Part shown: positions 1-9,135 of the stretch, in pieces
Layout: the number at the start of each line of letters is the position of its first letter
Position numbering within the stretch: the stretch's first letter is position 1
Source of the DNA: NCEH01 sp043195135
Lineage (GTDB): Bacteria; Pseudomonadota; Alphaproteobacteria; Rhizobiales; Xanthobacteraceae
DNA length: 64,000 nucleotides
NCBI RefSeq assembly: GCF_043195135.1
Contig: NZ_JBAFWP010000014.1
Strand: one strand, 5' to 3'
Translations under genes and position numbers: made by a program
The notes under the pieces: model-generated
What the model saw: the letters and a program-made list of their open reading frames with translations, nothing else
What the model was told of the DNA's origin: nothing
The model's database searches: none

Positions 1-1
1 C

Positions 2-913
2 TTAGCGCGCGATGCGATACGCCCCGGTGATGGAGGGCGCGCCCTCGGTCTCCACCTGCCCCTTTTCCACCAGATGCTCCAGATGGGCGAGCACGGTGAG
101 CGCGGCGGCGCCGAACAGGCGCGGATCGAGGCCGATATAGATGCCGCGTACCAGTTCGGGAATGGCGGAGGTGCGCTCCAGCCCGCGCAGGATCGCCGCC
201 TCGCGGGCGTGGCGATGGTTGAGATAATCGCGCACGAAGGCGGGCGCGTCGGTCACCGCCGGGCCGTGGCCGGGCAGATAGAGCGTCTCGCTGCGCCGGG
301 CGAGCTTTTCCAGCGAATGCACATAATCGCCCATGGAGCCGTCGGGGGGCGCGACGATGGAGGTCGCCCAGCCCATCACATGGTCGCCGGAGAACAGCAA
401 TTCGTCCTCGTGCAGGGCGAAGGCGAGATGGTTGGCGCAATGGCCGGGCGTGGTGATCGCCTCCAACGTCCAGCCGCCGCCGGTGAGCACGTCCCCGTCG
501 GCGAGCACGATGTCCGGCACGAAATCGGTGTCGGCGCTCGCGTCCATGGGATTGATCTCGCCGATGAACAGGGGACGCGCCGGGCGATGCGGCCCCTCCC
601 CCACGGTGCGCGCGCCGGTGGCCGCCTGCACCGCCGGGGCGCTGGGAGAATGGTCGCGATGGGTGTGGGTGATGACGATATGGCTCACGCTCTCGCCGCG
701 CACCGCATTCAGCACCGCCGCGACATGGGCGGCATCGTCCGGGCCGGGATCGAGGATCGCCACGTCCCCGCGCCCGACGATATAGGTGCAGGTGCCGGTA
801 AAGGTGAAGGGCGAGGGGTTCGGCGCCACGATGCGGCGCACGTTGGGCGCTACCTGGTCCACCTGTCCGGGCGGCACGTCGAAGCGCCGGTTAAACGCAA
901 TGTCATCGCTCAT
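2..913 (-). CDS. MBL-fold metallo-hydrolase (LACTB2-like)
   Basis: Metallo-beta-lactamase-fold hydrolase of 303 residues. The zinc motif HTHRDH lies at residues 83-88, with further ligands at H158 (TPGHC) and D177 (SGDH) and a late PGHGP loop, so both metal sites look intact. After the fold comes a helical and winged-helix-like tail (from DYLNHRHA), as in the LACTB2 group, whose known members act on RNA or thioesters. The reading frame is open far upstream, but recognisable family sequence begins at MSDDIAFN, so I place the start at 913. It is divergent from the secreted-protein gene at 991. The substrate cannot be read from sequence. The stop codon at 2-4 shows that the gene is complete. Confidence 0.85.
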   Translation of the reverse strand: MSDDIAFNRRFDVPPGQVDQVAPNVRRIVAPNPSPFTFTGTCTYIVGRGDVAILDPGPDDAAHVAAVLNAVRGESVSHIVITHTHRDHSPSAPAVQAATGARTVGEGPHRPARPLFIGEINPMDASADTDFVPDIVLADGDVLTGGGWTLEAITTPGHCANHLAFALHEDELLFSGDHVMGWATSIVAPPDGSMGDYVHSLEKLARRSETLYLPGHGPAVTDAPAFVRDYLNHRHAREAAILRGLERTSAIPELVRGIYIGLDPRLFGAAALTVLAHLEHLVEKGQVETEGAPSITGAYRIAR

Positions 914-990
914 GGGCAATTTTTCGCAGGCTGGCGGGCGCGTCGCGGAGTAATGTCGCGCCGCAGTTGAGGATCGCAAGGACGAGTCGC

Positions 991-1365
991 ATGACAATCT
1001 TCCGCAGCTTCGCTGGCAAGGCAAATGCGCGGCTGCGCCGCGGCGCCCGCCTGACGCTCGTCGTCGGCGCGGCGATGGCCGGCACACTCTCCGGGGCCGG
1101 CGCCGCGCTGGCGCAGGAGGCCTATCCCAGCGGCCCGTCCAGCGTGAACATGACCTGCGCGCAGGCGCTGAGCTTCGTGACCAAGGCGGGCGGCACGGTG
1201 CTCGCCACCGGCGGGCTGACCTATGACCGCTATGTGCGCGACCGCTCGTTCTGCAATTATTCCGACGTGACCAAGCCGGCCTTCGTGCCGACGCGGGACG
1301 TGAAGCAGTGCTTCGTCGGCTACACCTGCATCGATCCGACCACGGACACGGGCGGGCGGCACTGA
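991..1365 (+). CDS. Small secreted protein, four cysteines, unknown function
   Basis: Predicted 124-residue exported protein. A basic start (FRSFAGKANARLRR) is followed by a hydrophobic stretch at about 21-40 and a likely signal peptidase I site after ALA at residue 41. The mature part of about 83 residues has cysteines at 56, 88, 107 and 113, which could form two disulfides in the periplasm. I chose ATG 991 because AAGGA at 979-983 is correctly placed; the frame also has an in-frame TTG at 967 without such support. I do not recognise the family. The gene is divergent from the MBL hydrolase and ends 85 bp before the convergent prpE stop. It is probably a monocistronic envelope protein. Confidence 0.7.
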   Translation: MTIFRSFAGKANARLRRGARLTLVVGAAMAGTLSGAGAALAQEAYPSGPSSVNMTCAQALSFVTKAGGTVLATGGLTYDRYVRDRSFCNYSDVTKPAFVPTRDVKQCFVGYTCIDPTTDTGGRH

Positions 1366-1450
1366 GCGGCGCGCGCGCAAGGCCCACACCGCCGCCCATG
1401 ACAGGCGCGGCCATGTGGCCGCGCCGGACGTCACGAAACGGGCGCTCGCG

Positions 1451-3370
1451 TCACACCCCGTAGCCGCGCTGCTTCAATACCTCGCCGATTTCCTCCAGCA
1501 CCGCCGGATCGTCGATGGTGGCGGGCGCTGTCCACACGTCCGCGTCGGCGATCTTTTTCATGGTGCCGCGCAGGATCTTGCCGGAGCGCGTCTTGGGCAG
1601 GCGCGCCACGGTCACCGCCAGCTTGAAGGCGGCGACCGGGCCGATGCGGTCGCGCACCAGCCCGACCAATTCCTTCTCGATGATCTCCGGCGCGCGCCGC
1701 TCGCCGGCCTTCAGCACCACGAAGCCGCACGGGATCTCGCCCTTCAGCGCATCCTTGACGCCGATCACCGCGCATTCCGCCACATCGGGATGGGAGGACA
1801 GCACTTCCTCCATGCCGCCGGTGGACAGGCGATGGCCGGCGACATTGATGATGTCGTCGGTGCGGCCCATCACGAACACATAGCCGTCGTCATCGAGGAA
1901 ACCGGCGTCGGAGGTTTTGTAATAGCCCGGGAATTCGGCGAGATAGCTCTCGCGGAAGCGCTCGTCCTGCTGCCACAGGGTGGGCAGGCAGCCCGGAGGC
2001 AAGGGCAGCTTGATGACGATCGACCCCATCGTGCCGTTGGGCACCGGCTTTGCCGCTTCGTCGACGATATGAAGATCGTAGCCGGGAAGCGGCACCGTGG
2101 GCGAACCAGGCTTGATCGGCAGCAGGCCGAGCCCCACCGGATTGCCGGCGATGCCCCAGCCGGTTTCCGTCTGCCACCAATGGTCGACCACCGGCACCTT
2201 CAGCTTGTCCCCGGCCCAGGCCACCGTATCGGGATCGGCCCGTTCGCCGGCGAGAAACAGGGTGCGCAACGAAGAGGTGTTGTAGCGCTTGAGGAAGGTC
2301 GCGTCGGGATCTTCCTTCTTGATGGCGCGCAAGGCGGTGGGCGCGGTGAACAGCGCCGCGACCTTGTGCTCGGCCACCACGCGCCAGAAAGCGCCGGGGT
2401 CCGGCGTGCCCACCGGCTTGCCCTCATAGATCACGGAGGTGCAGCCCATGAGCAGCGGGCCATAAACGATGTAGGAATGGCCCACCACCCAGCCGATGTC
2501 CGAGGCGGTCCAGAACACGTCGCCGGGCTTGAGGCCATAGAGATTGTCCATGGTCCAGCGCAGGGCCACCATGTGGCCGCCGGTGTCGCGCACCACGCCC
2601 TTGGGGATGCCGGTCGTGCCAGAAGTATAGAGGATGTAAAGCGGGTCGGTGGCGCCCATGGGGGTGCAATCCACACCCCGCCCGGCGGCGGCGGCGGCGG
2701 CGCGCTGCTCGGCCCAGTCGAGGTCGCGCCCCTCCAGCATGTCCGCCGCCAGCTGCGGACGCTGGAGGATCAGGCATCCCGAGGGCTTCACATTCGCCAT
2801 CTCGATCGCGGCGTCCAGCAGCGGCTTGTACGGCACCACGCGGTTGGGCTCGATGCCGCACGAGGCGGCAAGAATGACCTTCGGCGCCGCATCGTCGATG
2901 CGCACCGCCAGTTCCTTCGCGGCAAAGCCGCCGAACACCACGGAATGAATGGCGCCGATGCGCGCGCACGCCAGCATGGCGATCACCGCCTCGGGCACCA
3001 TGGGCATATAGATGACCACCCGGTCGCCCTTGCCGACGCCCATGTCGCGCAGCACCGCGCCGAGGGTGCGCACCTCCGCCAGCAAGGTGGAATAGGTGAT
3101 CTCGCGCTTGACGCCGGTGACCGGGCTGTCGTGGATCAGCGCGACCTGTCCGCCGCGACCGGCATCCACATGGCGATCCACGGCGTTGAAGCAGGTGTTG
3201 CACACCCCGCCCACGAACCAGCGGCCATAGGGCCCAAGGTCGGGATCGAAGACGGTGCGCGGGGGTGCGATCCAGGCGATGTCGCGTGCCGCTTCTCCCC
3301 AGAAGGCCTGCGGATCGCTCTGCCAGCGGGCATAAACTTCGCCATAGCGGCTGGAGCCCAGGTCGAGCAT
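1451..3370 (-). CDS. prpE: Propionate-CoA ligase (propionyl-CoA synthetase)
   Basis: AMP-forming acyl-CoA synthetase of 639 residues in the acetyl/propionyl-CoA synthetase group. It makes propionyl-CoA from propionate, ATP and CoA in the cytoplasm. An ACAS N-terminal region is followed by the P-loop YTSGTTGIPKGV at 249-260, the WWQTETG motif, and the C-terminal KTRSGKILRG segment with the catalytic, acetylation-prone lysine near 598. Length fits PrpE (about 630) better than Acs (about 650), and the sequence matches PrpE annotation in rhizobia. The start at 3370 is supported by GGGAGGA about 9 bases upstream. It is divergent from another acyl-CoA synthetase across 176 bp. It should feed the PccAB-mutase pathway encoded about 50 kb away. 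Acetate or acrylate as alternative substrates are possible. Confidence 0.88.
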   Translation of the reverse strand: MLDLGSSRYGEVYARWQSDPQAFWGEAARDIAWIAPPRTVFDPDLGPYGRWFVGGVCNTCFNAVDRHVDAGRGGQVALIHDSPVTGVKREITYSTLLAEVRTLGAVLRDMGVGKGDRVVIYMPMVPEAVIAMLACARIGAIHSVVFGGFAAKELAVRIDDAAPKVILAASCGIEPNRVVPYKPLLDAAIEMANVKPSGCLILQRPQLAADMLEGRDLDWAEQRAAAAAAGRGVDCTPMGATDPLYILYTSGTTGIPKGVVRDTGGHMVALRWTMDNLYGLKPGDVFWTASDIGWVVGHSYIVYGPLLMGCTSVIYEGKPVGTPDPGAFWRVVAEHKVAALFTAPTALRAIKKEDPDATFLKRYNTSSLRTLFLAGERADPDTVAWAGDKLKVPVVDHWWQTETGWGIAGNPVGLGLLPIKPGSPTVPLPGYDLHIVDEAAKPVPNGTMGSIVIKLPLPPGCLPTLWQQDERFRESYLAEFPGYYKTSDAGFLDDDGYVFVMGRTDDIINVAGHRLSTGGMEEVLSSHPDVAECAVIGVKDALKGEIPCGFVVLKAGERRAPEIIEKELVGLVRDRIGPVAAFKLAVTVARLPKTRSGKILRGTMKKIADADVWTAPATIDDPAVLEEIGEVLKQRGYGV

Positions 3371-3546
3371 GGCACATTCCTCCCGATAGACGTGCTCTGA
3401 TTGGCGCGCATGATGCGCGGGCGTTTTCACAACGCAAGTCCGCTCTACTGCGTAAGACCTTGGTCGACTACACGGGGTGATTGCGCCGGCCCGAACGGCT
3501 CAGCTAGGTTCTGCCCGCCGTTACGGCCCAAAAAGGGGGAAGCGCC

Positions 3547-5172
3547 ATGGTGAGCATATATGATCGCGATCTCGACCGGACGCCCGCCAATTTCCAGCCG
3601 CTGACCCCGCTCGGCTTCCTGGAGCGCGCCGCGAGCGTGTTTCCCGAGCACACGGCGATCATCCACGGGACCTTGCGCCGCAATTATCGCGACTTCTACG
3701 CCCGCGCGCGGCGCCTCGCCTCGGCGCTGGAAAAGCGCGGGGTCGGCCCCAACGATACGGTGGCGGTGATGCTGCCGAACGTCCCGGCCATGCTGGAAGC
3801 CCATTATGGGGTGCCCATGTGCGGGGCGGTGCTGAATTCGCTGAACACCCGCCTCGACGCGGCGATCCTCGCCTTCACGCTCGAGCACGGCGAGGCGAAG
3901 GTGCTGATCACGGACCGCGAGTTCTCCCCCGTCATCAAGGCGGCGCTGGCGATCTCCACCAACAAGCCGATCGTCATCGATTATGACGATCCCGAATTCA
4001 CCGGCTCCGGCAACCGCATCGGCGAGATGGAATATGAGGATTTCCTCGCCACCGGCGATGCCGACTATGAATGGGCCATGCCCAGCGACGAATGGAATGC
4101 CATCGCGCTGAACTATACCTCCGGCACCACGGGCGATCCGAAGGGCGTGGTCTATCACCATCGCGGCGCGCATCTGCTCGCTGTCGGCAATGTGGTGACC
4201 TGCGCCATGGGCCGGCATCCGGTCTATCTCTGGACGCTGCCCATGTTCCATTGCAACGGCTGGTGCTTTCCCTGGTCGGTCTCGCTCGCCGCCGGCACGC
4301 ACGTGTGCCTGCGGCAGGTGCGGGCGAAGCCGATCTTCGATGCGTTCGCGGATTATGGCGTCACCCACATGTGCGGCGCGCCCATCGTCATGTCGACGCT
4401 GCTGAACGCGCCGGAGAGCGACAAGCGTCCCCTCCCGCACGTGGTCGAATTCATCACCGCCGCCGCCCCGCCCCCCGCCGCCGTGCTCGCGGCCATGCAG
4501 GAGGCCGGCTTCAATGTGACCCACGTGTACGGGCTGACCGAAGTGTACGGCCCCGCGGTGGTGAACGAATGGCATGCGGAATGGAACGATCTGCCGGCCC
4601 CGGAGCGGGCCGCGAAGAAATCCCGCCAGGGGGTGCGCTACGGCGCGCTGGAGGCGCTGGACGTGATGGACCCCGATACCATGGTCCCCGTGCCGGCCGA
4701 CGGCGAGACCCTGGGCGAGGTGATGTTCCGCGGCAATGTGGTGATGAAGGGCTATCTGAAGAATCCCTCCGCCACCGAAAAGGCGTTCGCCGGCGGCTGG
4801 TTCCATTCCGGCGACCTCGGGGTGAAACATCCCGACGGCTATGTGCAGCTCAAGGACCGCTCCAAGGACATCATCATTTCGGGCGGCGAGAACATCTCAT
4901 CAATTGAAGTTGAAGACGCGCTCTACAAGCATCCGGCCGTCAGCGCGGCCGCCGTGGTGGCCCGGGCGGACGACAAATGGGGCGAGACCCCGGTCGCGTT
5001 CGTGGAATTGCGCGAGGGCGCAAGCGTCACGGTGGAAGAGCTGATCGCCCATTGCCGGGCCCATCTCGCCGGTTACAAATGCCCGCGCCACATCATTTTC
5101 GACGAGATCCCGAAGACCTCCACCGGCAAGATCCAGAAGTTCAAGCTGCGGGAAATGGCGAAGGGAGCCTGA
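3547..5172 (+). CDS. AMP-dependent acyl-CoA synthetase
   Basis: Acyl-CoA ligase of 541 residues from the ANL superfamily, closest in feel to the medium-chain or branched acyl-CoA synthetases common in alphaproteobacteria. Landmarks are YTSGTTGDPKGV at 190-201, GWFHSGDLG, the hinge segment KDRSKDIIISGGENIS, and STGKIQKFKLR with the C-terminal catalytic lysine near 528. It forms an acyl-adenylate and then an acyl-CoA in the cytoplasm. GGGGGA sits 8 bases before the ATG. It is divergent from prpE, so the two ligases may share a control region, but I find no convincing operator in the 176 bp between them. The acyl chain specificity cannot be decided from sequence. Confidence 0.85.
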   Translation: MVSIYDRDLDRTPANFQPLTPLGFLERAASVFPEHTAIIHGTLRRNYRDFYARARRLASALEKRGVGPNDTVAVMLPNVPAMLEAHYGVPMCGAVLNSLNTRLDAAILAFTLEHGEAKVLITDREFSPVIKAALAISTNKPIVIDYDDPEFTGSGNRIGEMEYEDFLATGDADYEWAMPSDEWNAIALNYTSGTTGDPKGVVYHHRGAHLLAVGNVVTCAMGRHPVYLWTLPMFHCNGWCFPWSVSLAAGTHVCLRQVRAKPIFDAFADYGVTHMCGAPIVMSTLLNAPESDKRPLPHVVEFITAAAPPPAAVLAAMQEAGFNVTHVYGLTEVYGPAVVNEWHAEWNDLPAPERAAKKSRQGVRYGALEALDVMDPDTMVPVPADGETLGEVMFRGNVVMKGYLKNPSATEKAFAGGWFHSGDLGVKHPDGYVQLKDRSKDIIISGGENISSIEVEDALYKHPAVSAAAVVARADDKWGETPVAFVELREGASVTVEELIAHCRAHLAGYKCPRHIIFDEIPKTSTGKIQKFKLREMAKGA

Positions 5173-5310
5173 CCTGCCGCAAGGGCACGCGGGGGTTCGG
5201 AACGCAATGACCTTCCGTTCCGAACCTGACCAAGCGGTAATATGCCGGCCATCGTTTTTTCACATCCCCTGGGCGTATGGTGCGCGAAAGTCTCCAACGC
5301 CAGGACCGCG

Positions 5311-7050
5311 ATGCGCTCCCTTTTCCGTCTGCTCGGCGATATCCGCCGTCTTGCCCTGCCCTATTTTCGCAGCGAAGAGCGCTGGAGCGCCCTCGGCCTG
5401 CTGGCGGCGGTGATCGCCCTGGAACTCGCCTGGGTCTATGCCACGGTGCTGTTGAACGAATGGAACAGCGCCTTCTACAACGCCATCCAGGAAAAGGACT
5501 TCCCGGCCTTCCAGAAGCAATTGCTGGTGTTCTGCGGCATCGCCATCGGCGCGATCATCGTTGCCGTGTACCAGATCTATCTCAAGCAATGGCTCCAGAT
5601 CCGCTGGCGCCGCTGGCTGACCAAGCGTTATCTCGACCATTGGCTGGCCGACGAGACGCATTATCGGCTGCGCCTCTCCGGCGATTCGGCGGACAATCCC
5701 GACCAGCGCATCGCCGAAGACGTGAACATGTTCGTCAGCCAGACCATCGGCGTCGGCATCGGGCTTCTGGGCACCATCGTTTCGCTCGCCTCGTTCAGCG
5801 TGATCCTGTGGGGCCTGTCCGGCTCCTATGACCTCAAGCTCTTCGGCACCAATCTCCTCATTCCCGGCTATCTGTTCTGGGCGGCCCTGATCTATGCCGG
5901 CGTCGGCACATGGCTCGCCCATCTCATCGGCAAGCCGCTGGTGCGGCTCAATTTCGACCAGCAGCGCTACGAAGCCGACTTCCGCGTCGACCTGGTGCGC
6001 GTGCGCGAGAATGCCGAGCAGATCGCGCTGCTGCGCGGCGAGCCGGCGGAGGAACGCCGCCTCACGGGCCGCTTCGCCCGCATCCGGGAGAATTTCTTCG
6101 CCCTCATGGGGGCGCAGAAGCGCCTGACCTGGTTCTCCGCGGGCTACAACCAGATCTCCACCATCTTTCCCTATGTGGTGGTGTCGCCGGCCTATTTCTC
6201 CGGCGCCATCCTGCTCGGGCCGATGATGCAGACGGCCTCCGCCTTCTCGTCCGTGCAGAGTTCCTTCTCTTTCTTCATCTCCTCCTATGCGACCCTGGCC
6301 GAGTGGACCGCGGTGGTGAACCGGCTCACCGGCTTTGAAGCCTCCATGGCGGCGGTGAAGCGCGATGCCGGCGCGCCGGCCTTCCGGCATGTGGAGAGCG
6401 GCGGCGCCGAGGTGCGGCTGGCGAACCTGGACGTGCGCCTTCCCGACGGCAGCCCCCTGCTGCATGCGCAGGGCATCGCCGCCCATCCCGGAGAGCGCGT
6501 GCTGGTGACCGGGCCGTCGGGCGCCGGCAAGACCACGCTGCTGCGCGCGATCGCCGGCATCTGGCCGTTCGGCGAGGGGGAAATCGCCCTGCCCGCGCAG
6601 GCACGGCTGATGATCCTGCCGCAGCGGCCCTATATTCCCGCCGGCCGCCTAGACGCCGCCCTCTCCTATCCCGCCGAGCCGGAAACCTACGAGCGCGCCC
6701 AGCTGGAGGAGGTGCTGGCGGCGGTGGGGCTTCCCGCGCTTGCGACGCGGCTCGACGAGGCGGCGGCCTGGCCCCATGTGCTCTCGCTCGGCGAACAGCA
6801 GCGCCTCTCCATCGCCCGCGTGCTGCTGGTGCGGCCCGACGTGCTGCTGCTGGACGAGGCCACCGCCGCCCTGGACGAACCCCTGGAGGCGCGGCTCTAT
6901 GCTTTGATCGCGCAGCGCCTGCCGCACGTGGTGCTGCTGTCCATCGGCCATCGCTCCACCCTGGTTGGCCTGCACGATACGGCGCTGGCGCTGGAGGGCG
7001 CGCAATCCCCCCGCACGCTGGCGCCGTCCCAATTGGCTCCGGCAGCATGA
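5311..7050 (+). CDS. ABC transporter, fused permease/ATPase (SbmA/BacA-YddA type)
   Basis: Half-transporter of 579 residues with an N-terminal membrane domain of the ABC_membrane_2 (SbmA/BacA-like) type, with several hydrophobic segments over about 25-345, fused to a nucleotide-binding domain. Walker A is GPSGAGKTT at 401-409, the signature is LSLGEQQRLS at about 491-500 and Walker B is VLLLDEATAAL at about 511-521. Such proteins work as homodimers in the inner membrane; relatives are linked to peptide or long-chain fatty acid transport. I choose ATG 5311 because AGGA lies 5 bases upstream; an earlier in-frame ATG at 5242 would add 23 residues but has a poor ribosome site. The substrate is unknown. 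Confidence 0.82.
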   Translation: MRSLFRLLGDIRRLALPYFRSEERWSALGLLAAVIALELAWVYATVLLNEWNSAFYNAIQEKDFPAFQKQLLVFCGIAIGAIIVAVYQIYLKQWLQIRWRRWLTKRYLDHWLADETHYRLRLSGDSADNPDQRIAEDVNMFVSQTIGVGIGLLGTIVSLASFSVILWGLSGSYDLKLFGTNLLIPGYLFWAALIYAGVGTWLAHLIGKPLVRLNFDQQRYEADFRVDLVRVRENAEQIALLRGEPAEERRLTGRFARIRENFFALMGAQKRLTWFSAGYNQISTIFPYVVVSPAYFSGAILLGPMMQTASAFSSVQSSFSFFISSYATLAEWTAVVNRLTGFEASMAAVKRDAGAPAFRHVESGGAEVRLANLDVRLPDGSPLLHAQGIAAHPGERVLVTGPSGAGKTTLLRAIAGIWPFGEGEIALPAQARLMILPQRPYIPAGRLDAALSYPAEPETYERAQLEEVLAAVGLPALATRLDEAAAWPHVLSLGEQQRLSIARVLLVRPDVLLLDEATAALDEPLEARLYALIAQRLPHVVLLSIGHRSTLVGLHDTALALEGAQSPRTLAPSQLAPAA

Positions 7051-7298
7051 GGCGACGCGTCGCATAGGATCCGAAGGCTCAATGCTGCCGGACAGTGCAA
7101 TGCAGCAAAAGGAAAGGTAGCGGGAGGCGACCTTCACCTGAGTAAACCGATTTATTCACGCATTCGATAACTTGCGCGACACCCTTTAACTTGCCCTTAG
7201 GGTTTGCTATAAAAGGACAACCATCGGGTGTTTGGATCATGATTTTAGTCGGACGCAAGTTGACCCGTTTCACGACGCTCCGCTAACGGGGAAGTCTT

Positions 7299-7604
7299 AT
7301 GCGCAAGGTTCAGGAGTTGATGAACGTATTGTCGATGTTCTTTTTCGTCGCTTGTGCGGCGATTTTGACATGCTCGATGATTGCGTCCACAGCTTACTCG
7401 CTTTTCGTCTTCCTCTTTTACGGGTTTGCTCTGCCTCAGGCGGCCATGGCCGGCTTTGACCTGCTGTTCAAGCTCATCATGTGCGCCATTGCTGCCCTGG
7501 TCATGTCGATTTTCTGTCGCGCGGTGGCGCGCCTCAGCGCCGAAATGGCCGAGGCTCCGGTCGCCCTGAAGCCCTCCCTTCAGCGCAAGTCGATTTCCGA
7601 ATAG
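7299..7604 (+). CDS. Small integral membrane protein, unknown function
   Basis: Hypothetical protein of 101 residues with two strongly hydrophobic segments, about residues 8-42 and 50-75, and a polar C-terminus ending QRKSISE. A well-placed GGGGAAG precedes the ATG, which supports translation. The gene and its 250-bp upstream region are visibly less GC-rich than their neighbours, and three cysteines lie in or next to the membrane segments. The family is not recognised. It lies between an ABC exporter and a ClC channel on the same strand, but the 158-bp gap to the channel gives no firm operon evidence. Confidence 0.6.
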   Translation: MRKVQELMNVLSMFFFVACAAILTCSMIASTAYSLFVFLFYGFALPQAAMAGFDLLFKLIMCAIAALVMSIFCRAVARLSAEMAEAPVALKPSLQRKSISE

Positions 7605-7761
7605 CGCCGCGCCCGCTCCGCTCGGGCCATCTGCCGCGGGTGAACCGCAGGGCGCGGGACCCGCACACGCCCCGCATTCCAGATCTTTTGCCCGTCGTGC
7701 GCATTGACGGTGGCGCCGCCAGCCCGTAACGCCTGGAAAGGCTGGGTGTGAGGCGAAAACC

Positions 7762-9087
7762 ATGATCTTCAAACGGGATCTGCGGCGGGTCCGTGTGGCT
7801 CTCACGTCGCGGATCTTCTGGAAGCGTCGAGTCGTCTTCCTGCTGGGCGCGATCGCCGTGGGCCTCGCCTCCGTTCTGTTCGCCGCCGCCGCCGATCGCG
7901 GACAGGATCTCTATGTCGCGATCGTGCGCGAAGCGCCCTATGCCTTGCTCATCGTGACGCCGGTCGGCTTCGGCCTGTTCGCCCATCTCACCGCGCGCTA
8001 TTTCGACGGCGCCCAGGGCAGCGGCATCCCGCAAGCCATTTCCGCCCGGCGCTCGGACGATCCCGCCCATCGGGCCAAGCTGCTCAGCGTGAAGGTCACG
8101 CTCGGCAAGGTCGCCCTCACCATCGCCGGCCTCGCGGTGGGCGCTTCCATCGGCCGGGAGGGGCCGACCGTGCAGCTCGGCTGCGCGATCATGGTGATTC
8201 TCGCGGGCTTCGTCGGCATCGGCCGCGCCAACGGCCTGATCCTCGCGGGGGCCGCGGCCGGCATCGCCGGCGCCTTCAACACGCCGCTCGCCGGCATCAT
8301 GTTCGCCATCGAGGAGATGGCCAAATCCTACGACAAGCGCCTCTCGGGCATGATCTCCTACGCCGTGGTCATATCCGGCATGGTGAGCCTGCTCCTGGTC
8401 GGGCAATATTCCTATTTCGGCACCATTCCGGCGGAGGCCTTCCCCCAGCAGATCGGCTGGACGGCGGTTGCCGCCTGCGCGGTCATGGGCGGCATCGGCG
8501 GCGCCATTTTCTCGCGCGGGCTGGTCGCGCTCTCGTTTGCCAAGGGCGGAATGATCGGCCGCCTGAAGCGCACGCCCTGGCTCTATGGCGGCCTCATCGG
8601 CCTCGTGGTGGCCGTGCTCGCCGTGACGACCGACGGCTTCGCCGGCGGCTCGGGCTACGCCCCCACCCGCGACCTGCTGGAACAGGGCATCACCCATCCC
8701 TGGTGGTACGCCCCGATCAAGCTCGTGACCACGCTGCTGTCCTCTGCCGCCGGCATTCCCGGCGGGCTGTTCTCGCCCTCGCTCTCCGTGGGGGCGGGCT
8801 TCGGCGCGGCGCTTTCGGGGATTCTGCCCCACATCGACGTGCGCGCGCTCGCCATGCTGGGGATGGTGGCCTATTTCGCCGGCGTGGTTCAGGCGCCGCT
8901 GACCGCCTTCGTCATCGTTATGGAAATGACCAACGAAGTGCATCTGGTGGTGCCGCTGCTGGCAACCGCCCTGCTGGCCGCCGGCCTCTCCCGCCTGCTC
9001 GCGCCCGAGCCGCTCTATCACGCGCTGTCCTATGCGTACGACCCCAAGCCCGTGTCGCCCCCGCCGTCCCGCCCGGCGGCCTCCTGA
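7762..9087 (+). CDS. ClC-family chloride channel or H+/Cl- antiporter
   Basis: Integral membrane protein of 441 residues with the three ClC selectivity motifs: GSGIP at 86-90, GREGP at 131-135 (gating glutamate E133) and GGLFSPSL from 334 as the GxFxP variant. It is predicted to form a homodimer in the inner membrane and pass chloride or exchange it for protons, often in acid tolerance. There is no C-terminal CBS pair, which is normal for short bacterial members. It is convergent with the deacetylase gene, with 48 bp between stops. Fluoride exporters of this superfamily lack these exact motifs, so chloride is the more likely ion. Confidence 0.88.
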   Translation: MIFKRDLRRVRVALTSRIFWKRRVVFLLGAIAVGLASVLFAAAADRGQDLYVAIVREAPYALLIVTPVGFGLFAHLTARYFDGAQGSGIPQAISARRSDDPAHRAKLLSVKVTLGKVALTIAGLAVGASIGREGPTVQLGCAIMVILAGFVGIGRANGLILAGAAAGIAGAFNTPLAGIMFAIEEMAKSYDKRLSGMISYAVVISGMVSLLLVGQYSYFGTIPAEAFPQQIGWTAVAACAVMGGIGGAIFSRGLVALSFAKGGMIGRLKRTPWLYGGLIGLVVAVLAVTTDGFAGGSGYAPTRDLLEQGITHPWWYAPIKLVTTLLSSAAGIPGGLFSPSLSVGAGFGAALSGILPHIDVRALAMLGMVAYFAGVVQAPLTAFVIVMEMTNEVHLVVPLLATALLAAGLSRLLAPEPLYHALSYAYDPKPVSPPPSRPAAS

Positions 9088-9135
9088 CCCTCGGTCGATG
9101 CGGTCGAGCGTCACCGCCTCGGCGTTCGGCCCGGA

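Noticed and set aside
1415..3400. A 661-codon open frame antisense to prpE
   Set aside because: High-GC third positions leave antisense frames open. Composition is His/Arg/Gly-rich without domains, while the prpE strand shows all ANL motifs.
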